A DNA stretch of 11,585 bases. Origin: Lachnospiraceae bacterium (GTDB lineage Bacteria; Bacillota; Clostridia; Lachnospirales; Lachnospiraceae). The stretch is taken from contig JAFVEU010000230.1 in assembly GCA_017475845.1 (NCBI GenBank), positions 1 through 11,585 on the forward strand, given 5' to 3'. Both the position numbers and the translations under genes were made by a program. The notes beneath the pieces are model-generated. The model was not told the origin of the DNA, did not search any database, and saw only the letters and a list, made by a program, of their open reading frames with translations. Shown one piece after another: positions 1 to 8,200 of the stretch (positions are counted from its first letter, which is position 1; each line of letters begins with the position of its first letter).

Positions 1-29
1 GGTACTTTCTTTAACATATCTGTAGCCAT
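1..29 (-). CDS. nfnB: NfnB-like NADPH-dependent glutamate synthase-family subunit, 5' end only
   Basis: Only the first nine codons are inside the window, reading MATDMLKKV and a partial tenth codon. The ATG at 27-29 is preceded by AGAAGGAG with about 9 bases between AGGAG and the start, which is a strong ribosome binding site. The peptide start resembles the usual beginning of clostridial NfnB/GltA-type proteins, and the gene directly follows nfnA on the same strand, which is the expected partner order. NfnB carries the FAD and 4Fe-4S clusters that exchange electrons with NADPH and ferredoxin in the bifurcating NfnAB complex; that is family knowledge, not visible here. The identity rests mainly on position after nfnA, because nine residues are not diagnostic. 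Confidence 0.75.
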
Positions 30-81
30 TTATTTTTACTCCTTCTGAATGGATTATGATCGGTTTTTGGGGGTTAAGGAC

Positions 82-168
82 GACGCCTTATCATGCGTCA
101 CAGTGGTTAACTCAGGCTTCGCCTTCGTTAATCCTGCTTCGCAGGATGACGCCTTATCAGGCGTCACA
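82..168. repeat. Hairpin-rich spacer flanked by a direct repeat of the nfnA 3' end
   Basis: Two near-identical 21-bp segments, at 82-102 and 148-168, share GACGCCTTATCA followed by GCGTCACA with one mismatch. The right copy is the end of nfnA itself (codons C-D-A, then TGA TAA). The left copy, exactly 66 bp away and so in the same frame, also reads C-D-A-TGA-TAA. Between and within them are compact hairpins: 147-154/159-166 (8-bp stem, loop TATC, containing the nfnA stop), 131-137/141-147 (ATCCTGC, loop TTC), 107-117/121-131 (TTAAC and AGGC arms with a 2-base mismatch, loop TTC), and 82-86/95-99. None is followed by a U-tract on the minus strand, so this is not a standard terminator. It could be a REP-like element, an insertion with target duplication, or a tandem duplication. 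It may also tune nfnA versus nfnB mRNA stability. Confidence 0.7.
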
Positions 169-1041
169 ATTACCGCATCCCCCGTGGTGGGTCTTTCCTT
201 CCTTCATTGCAAGGTATGCTCTGCCTTCCTCGGTCTTATAAAGGGACATCCTCTTCATGGCCCCGTCGAAATCAACCTTGGATGCATCAAATTCCGGTCC
301 GTCAACGCAGGCGAACTTTACTTCGCCGTCCACTACAAGCCTGCAGGCTCCGCACATTCCGGTTCCGTCAACCATTATGGGGTTCATGGAAACTATGGTG
401 TGTATCCCTGCAGCAAGAGCTGTCTTTGCGGCAAACTTCATCATGATCATGGGTCCGATGGCAACGCAGACATCATAGTGATTTCCTGCAGCGATAAGCT
501 CATCCATAACGCTTGTTACCATACCCTTGTGCTTATATGAGCCGTCATCGGTGGTGAGGTGATAATGCTCTCCCGCAACAGCCACATACTCGTCCTCCAT
601 TATGAGAAGGTCCTTTGTCTTTGTACCTATGATAACGTCAAAATCCACGCCGTGCTCTTTGCACCATTTTACCTGGGGATAAACGGGAGCTGTTCCCAGT
701 CCTCCGCCCACAAAGAGATACTTCCTCTTCCTTACTTCTTCGATGGGCTCGCTGCAGAATTCCGAAGGCTGTCCCAGCGGTCCGGTGATATCTGCGATAC
801 TGTCGCCTGTCTTGAAAAGAGAAAGCTTATATGAAGAAGCTCCGATCACCTGGGTTGTGATGGTAACTGTTCCTTCTTCCCTGTCATAGTCACTGATGGT
901 AAGCGGCACCCTCTCCGCTGTCTCATCAGCCCTTACAATGACAAACTGACCCGGTTCACATGTTTTTGCGATTCGAGGTGCTTCAATTATCTGCTGGCAG
1001 ATGTTTTCACAAAGCATCTCTGATTTCCTGATTTTGAACAT
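157..1041 (-). CDS. nfnA: NfnA-type FAD/NAD-binding subunit (ferredoxin:NADP+ oxidoreductase alpha subunit, SudB/PyrK-like)
   Basis: This 294-residue protein has the ferredoxin-reductase fold of the dihydroorotate dehydrogenase electron-transfer family. The FAD-binding segment RVPLTIS is at residues 44-50, the nucleotide-binding glycine loop VGGGLGTAPVYP is at 111-122, and a 2Fe-2S site is at D225, C230, C233 and C245. That Asp-Cys-Cys-Cys spacing is the pattern I recall for NfnA, where an aspartate replaces one cysteine. In NfnAB this subunit takes electrons from or gives them to NADH, while NfnB handles NADPH and ferredoxin, in the cytoplasm. The C-terminus ends GGCGNCDA, with a further cysteine pair. 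The ATG start has GGGAG six bases upstream. The gene follows its own predicted promoter and is followed by nfnB, separated by a structured spacer. PyrK is the main alternative, but there is no pyrD neighbour and the length favours NfnA. Confidence 0.88.
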   Translation of the reverse strand: MFKIRKSEMLCENICQQIIEAPRIAKTCEPGQFVIVRADETAERVPLTISDYDREEGTVTITTQVIGASSYKLSLFKTGDSIADITGPLGQPSEFCSEPIEEVRKRKYLFVGGGLGTAPVYPQVKWCKEHGVDFDVIIGTKTKDLLIMEDEYVAVAGEHYHLTTDDGSYKHKGMVTSVMDELIAAGNHYDVCVAIGPMIMMKFAAKTALAAGIHTIVSMNPIMVDGTGMCGACRLVVDGEVKFACVDGPEFDASKVDFDGAMKRMSLYKTEEGRAYLAMKEGKTHHGGCGNCDA

Positions 1042-1098
1042 TTTAATCTCCCTGTTTTCATTAGTGCCTATGGGTTTCCGAATAACTCACATTGAACC

Positions 1099-1127
1099 AT
1101 TTTAAGATATTTGATTGATATATACAA
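1099..1127 (-). promoter_or_regulatory. Predicted sigma-A promoter for nfnAB
   Basis: Reading the minus strand, TTGTAT (1122-1127) is followed after exactly 17 bases by TAAAAT (1099-1104), matching 4/6 and 5/6 of the sigma-A consensus. Transcription would start near 1092 and leave a leader of about 50 bases before the nfnA ATG at 1041. An inverted repeat, TACAA (1123-1127) and TTGTA (1136-1140) with 8 bases between, overlaps the -35 element and is a possible operator. It does not match the known Rex consensus. The promoter separates nfnAB from the upstream five-gene run. Confidence 0.6.
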
Positions 1128-1140
1128 GTATATTTTTGTA

Positions 1141-1170
1141 ACTGTTCAGGGATACGATCAGTAGAACAGT
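1141..1170 (-). other. Stem-loop across the stop codon of the zinc-ribbon gene
   Basis: ACTGTTC (1141-1147) and GAACAGT (1164-1170) form a 7-bp stem that encloses the TGA stop at 1158-1160; an inner TAC/GTA pairing is possible. On the minus-strand transcript the stem is followed by UACAAAAAUAU, not a U-run, so it does not look like a classical intrinsic terminator. It could be a weak terminator or a 3' end that slows RNA decay before the nfnAB promoter. Confidence 0.35.
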
Positions 1171-2618
1171 GTGAAGCCGTAGCGGCCGTCGGGTTTGATG
1201 GCCACCCGGTAGAGCATGCAGCTTATGACATCAACGGCATAGGCGTTTTCCGTCTGTTTCAGCACTCCCTCCGTGTCCTCGAAATACTCATCCACGATGT
1301 AGTAGGTGCGGCTCCCTTCCCTGGCGGCTTTTGTACAGAGATATTTGTAATGGCCTTTGACACCGGGGATATTTCCGTAGATATCCAGAAGGGCGCCGGT
1401 GGCCACAAGGGATGCGGCCACATAATTGGTGGCATCTTCGGAGCTGCAGAGACCCTGGACCGCCAGGTTATATTCCCTCTCCGCCACATTTCCGGAAACT
1501 CCCTTATCGGAAACAGGCAGGAACTTATAGGTATTCTTTCCAAGCATCATGGGAAGCTGATGCTCGTATACTTCGGAGCTTTCATTGGGATCCGTACCGT
1601 CAGTGGTGTAATAGACCCTGGCGGTATTGGGGTCGGAAACCGTAAGGCTTATGTACTTTGGCTGTGAAAAGCTGCCGGAATCCGGAGTGATCTCGGGTTC
1701 CAGAGGTTTTTCGAATTCCACGGTATACTTCATACTGACTTCCGGGCTTTCCATGTCATATCCGTTAATGCACACCGCAGTCACCACCGTTTCCCCTTCG
1801 CCTATATGCAGGGGCTCCATATAGAGATCCGACGAAGAATCAGGTCTGCTGCCGTCTAAGGTATAATAAATATCCGCATCATACTCCGTGGAGAGCACAA
1901 GATCGAACTCTTCATTATAGCTTCCTCCGGCAGTCTGGAAATCCGGGGGCATGGTCAGATAGCCTTCAAACTTGGAATAGATGTATTCATCCGTGGTGCC
2001 GGCAATAAGCTTATTGATATCTTCATACTTGCCCTGGCTTTTGAGGATGTTGATAAGAAGCTCGTAGGCGCTGTAATTCTCGGGATCCAGAATGGTGATC
2101 CCCTTTAAGACAGATACGGCATCATCGCTTCTTCCGATATTATGCAGGGAATCGGCAAGAGAAATCTGGTCATTGATCTCTATCATGCTGTCCTCTTCCC
2201 TTGCCTTAAGAAGAGCACTTTCGTAACCTGAAACAGCAGCGGGATAATCCCCTGCTTCATAAGAGATGCGCGCTTCAGCGATATATTTCTCCATACTGTC
2301 CCTGTCAGTGCGCATAAAAGAAAAGCCTATCAGCAGCACAACAACTAAAAGAAGGGCTAAAGAGGTTATTATGGCCGCGTTTCTTAAAACCTTAACCTTT
2401 TCCCTTACTGCCGGAAGCTTAACTGTATCCTCGTCTAACCTCCTGTTGCCGTCAGAGTCCAGAAGCTTGTCAAGAGCCTCTCTGACCTCATCGGAGGAAA
2501 CTGCGATACCTTCATCTATATCAACATCAAAATCCGGTACCATCTGTATGGCGCTGCCGCATTCGGGGCAGAACATCATTTCAGACGGTATCTCTTTACC
2601 GCATTTACTGCAAACCAT
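1158..2618 (-). CDS. Uncharacterised membrane protein: zinc ribbon, TM helix, TPR-like repeats, two chitobiase C-terminal-type domains
   Basis: The 486 residues fall into clear parts. Residues 1-24 are a zinc ribbon with C3, C6, C17 and C20 (CxxC-x10-CxxC). Residues 25-78 are acidic and charged. Residues 80-101 are one hydrophobic helix, probably a membrane anchor. Residues 108-215 have the helical TPR look (EAGDYPAAVSGYESAL; SLADSLHNIGRSDDAVSVLKG; DPENYSAYELLINILKSQGKYED). Residues 223-300 and 307-385 are two copies of a beta-sandwich domain of the chitobiase/beta-hexosaminidase C-terminal kind, marked by IYYTLDGSRPD and VYYTTDGTDPN. Residues 390-486 are an unassigned tail. No catalytic domain is visible. 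By the positive-inside tendency the zinc ribbon should be cytoplasmic and the TPR and beta-domains outside, though TPRs are more often cytoplasmic, so topology is open. The start overlaps the folD stop by one base (TGATG), which implies translational coupling; no good independent ribosome binding site is seen. Function is unknown. Confidence 0.85.
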   Translation of the reverse strand: MVCSKCGKEIPSEMMFCPECGSAIQMVPDFDVDIDEGIAVSSDEVREALDKLLDSDGNRRLDEDTVKLPAVREKVKVLRNAAIITSLALLLVVVLLIGFSFMRTDRDSMEKYIAEARISYEAGDYPAAVSGYESALLKAREEDSMIEINDQISLADSLHNIGRSDDAVSVLKGITILDPENYSAYELLINILKSQGKYEDINKLIAGTTDEYIYSKFEGYLTMPPDFQTAGGSYNEEFDLVLSTEYDADIYYTLDGSRPDSSSDLYMEPLHIGEGETVVTAVCINGYDMESPEVSMKYTVEFEKPLEPEITPDSGSFSQPKYISLTVSDPNTARVYYTTDGTDPNESSEVYEHQLPMMLGKNTYKFLPVSDKGVSGNVAEREYNLAVQGLCSSEDATNYVAASLVATGALLDIYGNIPGVKGHYKYLCTKAAREGSRTYYIVDEYFEDTEGVLKQTENAYAVDVISCMLYRVAIKPDGRYGFTLFY

Positions 2619-3472
2619 CAGGATCTTCTCTTGTCAAAAGCTGTCAAAGTATTCTTCATAAGCATGGCAATGGTCATGGGCCCCACGCCCCCGGGAACGG
2701 GAGTTATAAGGGAAGCCTTATGGTAAACACTGTCAAAGTCCACATCACCGCAGAGCTTCTTCCCCTCATTCTTATCCGGATCCAGGCGGTGTATGCCCAC
2801 ATCTATGATCACAGCCCCTTCTTTAACATAACTCTCATCGATGAGCCGGGGCTGCCCTACCGCACATACAAGGATATCCGCATTTTTAGTGATATCCCTT
2901 ATGTTTTCGGTTTTGGTATGGGTTATGGTGACGGTGCCGTTTTCCTTTAAAAGGAGCAGTGCCACGGGCTTACCCACTATATTGCTCCTTCCCATTACCA
3001 CACAGTTCTTTCCCTTTATCTCCACATTATAGCGGTGGAGAAGCTCGATTATCCCGGCCGGAGTGCAGGGAACAAAGCCTTCGCCCCCGTTAAGCAGGGC
3101 GCCTGCGGACTCCTTCGAAAAACCGTCCACATCCTTATCAGGACTGATGCGGGAAATGACCTTCTCGCTGTCGATATGCGAAGGAAGTGGAAGCTGCACC
3201 AGGATCCCGTCCACATCCCTGTCTTCATTCAGGGAATCAATGAGCCCCAAGAGCTCTTCCTCCGTAGTCTCCTCAGGGAGTCTTACGGATCTGGACTCAA
3301 TACCGCAGTATTCACAGGCCTTTTCCTTGTTTCCCACATAAACTTTGGAAGCAGGATCCTCTCCCACCAGGATCACTGCGAGGCAGGGGCTTATCCCCCT
3401 GTCCGCAATGTTCTTTTTTATCTCATCCTTTACAAGGGCAGAAATAACCTTGCCGTCTATTATCTTATCCAT
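2618..3472 (-). CDS. folD: Methylenetetrahydrofolate dehydrogenase / methenyltetrahydrofolate cyclohydrolase
   Basis: FolD oxidises 5,10-methylene-THF with a pyridine nucleotide, then hydrolyses methenyl-THF to 10-formyl-THF, in the cytoplasm. Counting from the ATG at 3472 the protein is 284 residues, the usual family length. It shows the catalytic Y45-x3-K49 pair, DGILVQLPLP at 88-97, DKDVDGF at 112-118, PCTPAGI at 135-141, the nucleotide-binding loop GRSNIVGKP at 161-169 and TPVPGGVGPMT at 257-267. An in-frame ATG at 3505 would add 11 residues (MNERKGAFSLN). I prefer 3472 because MDKIIDGK aligns with the family start and an AGGGAG lies upstream of it, although 14 bases away; the 3505 ATG has no clear ribosome binding site. 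It follows fhs, which makes the formyl-THF it shares, and overlaps the next gene by one base. Confidence 0.95.
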   Translation of the reverse strand: MDKIIDGKVISALVKDEIKKNIADRGISPCLAVILVGEDPASKVYVGNKEKACEYCGIESRSVRLPEETTEEELLGLIDSLNEDRDVDGILVQLPLPSHIDSEKVISRISPDKDVDGFSKESAGALLNGGEGFVPCTPAGIIELLHRYNVEIKGKNCVVMGRSNIVGKPVALLLLKENGTVTITHTKTENIRDITKNADILVCAVGQPRLIDESYVKEGAVIIDVGIHRLDPDKNEGKKLCGDVDFDSVYHKASLITPVPGGVGPMTIAMLMKNTLTAFDKRRS

Positions 3473-3557
3473 ATTAAGAGAAAACGCTCCCTTCCTTTCA
3501 TTCATCCGCCGGAGGCCTTACGGCAGGCGCGACCGTTGATCACACTTACCATGAGTA

Positions 3558-5228
3558 TCAGAACAGTCCGACGATATTTCCGTCATCATCAACATCTATA
3601 TCATAGGCAGCAGGACGTTTGGAAAGGCCGGGCATGGTGACTATCTCACCTGTCAGTGCCACAACAAAGCCTGCCCCTGCTGAAACATATACATCCCTGA
3701 CAGTAAGGGTAAAGCCGTCAGGACGACCGAGAAGCGAGGGATCATCGGAAAGGGAATACTGGGTCTTTGCCATGCAGACCGGCAGATCTCCGTATCCCAG
3801 TCTGGTAAGCTCCTCAATATTCTTTAACGCCGTCTTGGAATAGGAAATATCTCCGGCACCGTAGATCTCCTTAGCCACAGTGTTTATCTTTTCCGCTATG
3901 GGAAGAGCCGTATCATATACGGGCCTGAAATCCGCCAGTCCGGAATCGGCAGCCTTTATCACCTTTTCAGCCAGATCCAGTCCGCCTTCTCCTCCCTTTG
4001 CCCAAACCTCCGTATAGGAGTATTCGCAGCCCATATTCCTGACAAAGTCCTCCACAAAGCTTATCTCCGCTTCGGTATCGCTTACAAAGGAATTGAGGGC
4101 GACAACCACGGGAACCCGGTATTTCTTAAGGTTCTCTATATGCTTTTCAAGGTTGACTATCCCCGCTTTCAGCGCCTCAAGGTTTTCCTCCGAAAGCCGG
4201 TCCTTCGGAACCCCACCATTATACTTTAAGGCCCTTATGGTTGCAACGAGAACAACGGCATCGGGCTTTAAGCCGGCTATCCGGCATTTTATGTCAAAGA
4301 ACTTCTCCGCTCCCAGATCCGCACCGAAGCCTGCTTCCGTGATACAGTAATCGGAAAGCTTAAGGGCAGTCTCGGTTGCCCTGATGGAATTGCATCCGTG
4401 GGCGATGTTTGCAAAGGGTCCGCCGTGAACAATGGCCGGTGTGTGTTCCAGTGTCTGTATGATATTGGGCTTCATGGCGTCCTTCAGAAGAGCCGCCATG
4501 CTTCCCACAGCCTTTATGTCAGCTGCGGTCACTATATTACCGTCCAGATCGTATGCAACGATCATCTTTGACAGCCTGCGCTTCAGGTCCTTCAAATCCT
4601 TTGAAAGACAGAAGATCGCCATTACCTCGCTGGCAACGGTTATGGTAAAATGATCCTCCCTTACAAAACCGTCGGCTTTGGGTCCCATACCCACTACCAG
4701 ATTCCTTAAGACCCTGTCATTAAGGTCAAGGCATCTCTTTATGGCAATGCGCCTGAGGTCTATCCTCAGCTCGTTTCCCTGTTGGATGTGGTTATCAAGA
4801 AGGGCGCAGCACAGATTATTTGCCGTCGTTATAGCATGAAAATCACCTGTAAAATGGAGGTTCAGCTCATCCATTGGCATCACCTGGGCCATGCCGCCGC
4901 CTGCAGCCCCGCCCTTAATACCGAAGCAGGGTCCGAGAGAAGGCTCCCTTAGTGCGATCACTGACCTTTTATTAAGCTTTCCGAAGGCTTCTCCCAGTCC
5001 CACGGTGACGGTGGTCTTTCCTTCTCCTGCAGGGGTGGGATTGATGGCTGTCACAAGGATCAGCTTTCCCTTTTTATTGCCTTCTATGCTTTTTAAGTAT
5101 TCCTCCGAAAGCTTTGCCTTGTACCTCCCGTAAGGCTCAAGATCATCTTCCTTTATACCCAGCTTTGACGCAACCTGTCCGATGGGTAAAAGCTTTGCCT
5201 CTCTTGCGATCTCAATATCAGTCTTCAC
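3558..5228 (-). CDS. fhs: Formate-tetrahydrofolate ligase (10-formyl-THF synthetase)
   Basis: The enzyme joins formate to tetrahydrofolate using ATP. It feeds one-carbon units to purine and formyl-methionine synthesis and, in acetogens, to the methyl branch of the Wood-Ljungdahl pathway. The 556-residue length is standard. The ATP-binding loop PTPAGEGKTT is at 64-73 and the conserved run from EPSLGPCFGIKGGAAGG to LHFTGD spans about 95-129. The start codon is GTG (5226-5228), supported by a perfect AGGAGG at 5234-5239, five bases upstream. It begins 33 bases after the ftsK stop and is followed by folD after 85 bases (52 if the longer folD form is used). The short gap on the ftsK side suggests co-transcription. 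No other acetyl-CoA pathway gene is in the window, so acetogenesis cannot be concluded. Confidence 0.97.
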   Translation of the reverse strand: MKTDIEIAREAKLLPIGQVASKLGIKEDDLEPYGRYKAKLSEEYLKSIEGNKKGKLILVTAINPTPAGEGKTTVTVGLGEAFGKLNKRSVIALREPSLGPCFGIKGGAAGGGMAQVMPMDELNLHFTGDFHAITTANNLCCALLDNHIQQGNELRIDLRRIAIKRCLDLNDRVLRNLVVGMGPKADGFVREDHFTITVASEVMAIFCLSKDLKDLKRRLSKMIVAYDLDGNIVTAADIKAVGSMAALLKDAMKPNIIQTLEHTPAIVHGGPFANIAHGCNSIRATETALKLSDYCITEAGFGADLGAEKFFDIKCRIAGLKPDAVVLVATIRALKYNGGVPKDRLSEENLEALKAGIVNLEKHIENLKKYRVPVVVALNSFVSDTEAEISFVEDFVRNMGCEYSYTEVWAKGGEGGLDLAEKVIKAADSGLADFRPVYDTALPIAEKINTVAKEIYGAGDISYSKTALKNIEELTRLGYGDLPVCMAKTQYSLSDDPSLLGRPDGFTLTVRDVYVSAGAGFVVALTGEIVTMPGLSKRPAAYDIDVDDDGNIVGLF

Positions 5229-5261
5229 TAAAGCCTCCTTTCACTGCTTCCTGTCCGGCGG

Positions 5262-8200
5262 TCACTCCTGATCCTCTTCCACACCGGCTGTATCTGTTCC
5301 AATGAGCAGATAATCCTCAAACTCCTCTTTTGACATCAAAACCTGTCTGGGTTTTGTACCGTCCTCACCGCTTACCACGCCTGCTTCCGCAAGCTGGTCC
5401 ATGATACGCGCTGCCCTGTTGAAGCCTATACGGAACATTCTCTGCAGCACCCCTATGGTTGCTTTTTTCTTTTCCGTTACGAACCTTCCCGCATCGGCAA
5501 AATAGGAATCACGTCCATCATCTGTTTCATCCCTGTCGGCACCCGTATCTCCGCTGTCCTTATTATCCGTACTTACGGCGGCAGATATCTCATCCGAAAT
5601 ATCCTTTGCCCCCTCCGTGATGGATGCTGACTCAGCTCTTATGAAATCCGTAACAGCCTGGACTTCTTCATCGGAGACAAAAGCCCCCTGCAGTCTTTCC
5701 GGCTTCGGATACTTCTGGGGATAGAAAAGCATGTCCCCGTTGCCAAGAAGCTTTTCCGCCCCGGCGGAATCAAGGATCGTCCTGGAATCCACATTGGATG
5801 ACACGGCGAAGGCTATACGGCTTGGCATATTAGCCTTGATAAGACCGGTGATCACGTCCACCGACGGTCTCTGGGTGGCGATTATCAGGTGTATTCCCGC
5901 AGCCCGGGCCAGCTGGGCCAGACGGCAGATGGAGGCTTCCACATCCTTTTTCTGCACCATCATAAGGTCTGCCAGTTCATCGACCACTATCACTATCTGC
6001 GGAAGCTTTACATAGGGTTCGCCGTCTGCCAGGGTCTCTCCGGCCTCGTTTAGCTCGGGCACCTTTTCGTTATAGCCGTCCATATTCCGTACATGCACTC
6101 TGGCGAAGAGCTGGTAGCGCTTCATCATCTCGGAAACACCCCAGTTCAGGGCGCCCGCAGCCTTCACCGGATCGGTGACCACGGGAGTCATGAGTTGGGG
6201 TATCCCGTTATATACCGAAAGCTCCACCACCTTGGGATCTATCATTATAAGCTTCACCTCGTCAGGGGTGGCTTTGTAAAGTATGCTCATTATGATGGTA
6301 TTGATGCATACCGATTTACCGCTTCCCGTAGCACCTGCTATGAGAAGATGGGGCATTTTTCCTATGTCAAAGACCACGCACTCCCCGCCGATATCCTTGC
6401 CCACCGCAAAGGATATCCTGGACTTTGCGGACTTAAAGGATTCGCTTTCTATAAGCTCCCTTAAGTAAACCGGTGTATTTGATCTGTTGGGTATCTCTAT
6501 CCCAACGGCGGCCTTTCCGGGGATAGGCGCTTCTATACGGATATCCCTGGCTGCCAGGTTCATCTGTATATCGTTTGAGAGATTTAATATGGTGCTTACC
6601 TTTACTCCCTGCTCAGGCTGCATCTCAAACCTGGTAACGGTAGGTCCCTGGATGTGGTTAAGCATCTTTACCTTTACGCCGAAGCTTAAAAGTATATCCT
6701 GCAGCTTTTTAGCGGTATTCTCAAGGGAATCCTCGGACTCCCTCCCGCCCTGGCGGCCGATCTTCAACAGTGAAACGGGCGGAAGCTCATAGGGCTTTTC
6801 GGGCTCTGCCTTCTCTTCCTCTGCCTTTTCGGCAGTGGAAACGGATCCTGTCTGCTCTTCTTCCGGCCCAGCGCCTTCATCATCCTCAAATACTTCCTCT
6901 TCAAAGGGCTCTTCTTCTTCGAAAGGCTCCTCCTCTTCGAAAGGCTCCTCCTCTCCGAAAGCCTCCTCCTCTCTGAAAGGCTCCTCCTCTCTGAAAGGCT
7001 CCTCCTCTCTGAAAGGCTCCTCCTCTCCGAAAGGCTCCTCCTCTCTGAAAGGCTCCTCCTCTCTGAAAGGCTCCTCTGCGGCATCCTTCCCCTCTTCCCT
7101 GTGGACATTGATACTGTCTGCAGTGAAGGTACCTTCCGGATAGTCTTCATCATTAAAGGTGATCTCATGCATGTCGCTGTCTTCCACCTCGTGAAGCTGC
7201 ATGAGCTCATCATAAAAATCATTCTCCTGCTGACGTTTCAGCTCTTCTATGCCGGCAGTATCCCCTCGGGAAACAGGAGCATCATTATGGAATGAGAGAT
7301 CATTATATAATCTTATCTCCGGCTCAGGTTCGGGAGCGGAAACATGTATGGGTTCGGCTGCCGGTATATGTATAGGTATAGGTTCGGCTGCGGGTACATG
7401 TACGGGCTCCGGAGCCGTAATGCCGGATTCCGGCGTAATCTCCTGAAGCCTGACCTCCGGAATGGGCTTGGGATCTATCTTTTTATCGAAATCCTTCGGC
7501 TTCACCATGTGCTCGGGAGACATGGCAAAGGGAGAGTATCCCTGGGATTCTACGGTCTCCTTTTCAACAACCCTGGGTTCGGGCCTGTCAGCCTCGGTAA
7601 AGACCTGATTCTGCATAAAGGAATTCTCTTCCGGAGCCTTCTTACTGTCATCACCCACTGTAAGACTGAAGAAATCCCTGTTCTTCTTTGCCTTTGCTTC
7701 TTCCCTGAACCTCTTCCGCTTTTCTTCCCTTTCTTCTGCTCTTTTCCTTAACCGCCTTTCCTTTTCCTCCTCCCGGATAAGCCTCTTTTCCTCCCTTATG
7801 ACTTCCCGGTCCTTCTCCCTTTCAATATGGCTTTCCTTAGCCCTGTCCGCTATCTCCCTCCCGGGATAGGAAAGCATTTTGAAAAGAGAGTTCCCGCTTA
7901 TCACCATAAGACAGATGATAAGTATTATCACCATTATTATTACAGTGGCGGGTTTCCCTATGTTTTTCTGAAGGAACTCAAAGGGCGCACCGGAAACGAT
8001 GCCGCCTCCGGAGCGGTTGGACGCGGAATAATCATAGGTCCCGGAATACCCTCCCAGGTTATAATCATCCGTTATAAAGAGCTGAAGGTACATCCCCGCA
8101 TCAAAAAAAAGGACCAGGGAGCTCACAAGCTTTATAAGGGCAGAGGTATTATCCCTGTTTACAAGATAAAAGCATACACCCGCAAAGAGAAGGAAGGGGA

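Noticed and set aside
49..540. 163-codon plus-strand open frame at the left edge
   Set aside because: It is antisense to nfnA and reads through the hairpin spacer; no ribosome binding site or family resemblance.
1123..1140. Rex operator at nfnAB
   Set aside because: The arms TACAA/TTGTA do not fit the TTGTTAA-type Rex half-sites or spacing.
3035..3640. 201-codon plus-strand open frame across the folD-fhs junction
   Set aside because: It lies antisense to folD and the end of fhs, both well supported by motifs, has no recognisable domain, and has the composition of a shadow frame.
6764..7222. Long open frame on the minus strand rich in RRSLSE repeats, and plus-strand frames rich in SSSLKG over the same region
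   Set aside because: These are other-frame readings of the 18-bp repeat inside ftsK; a repeat with a period divisible by three leaves all six frames open. The FtsK frame has clear domains on both sides.
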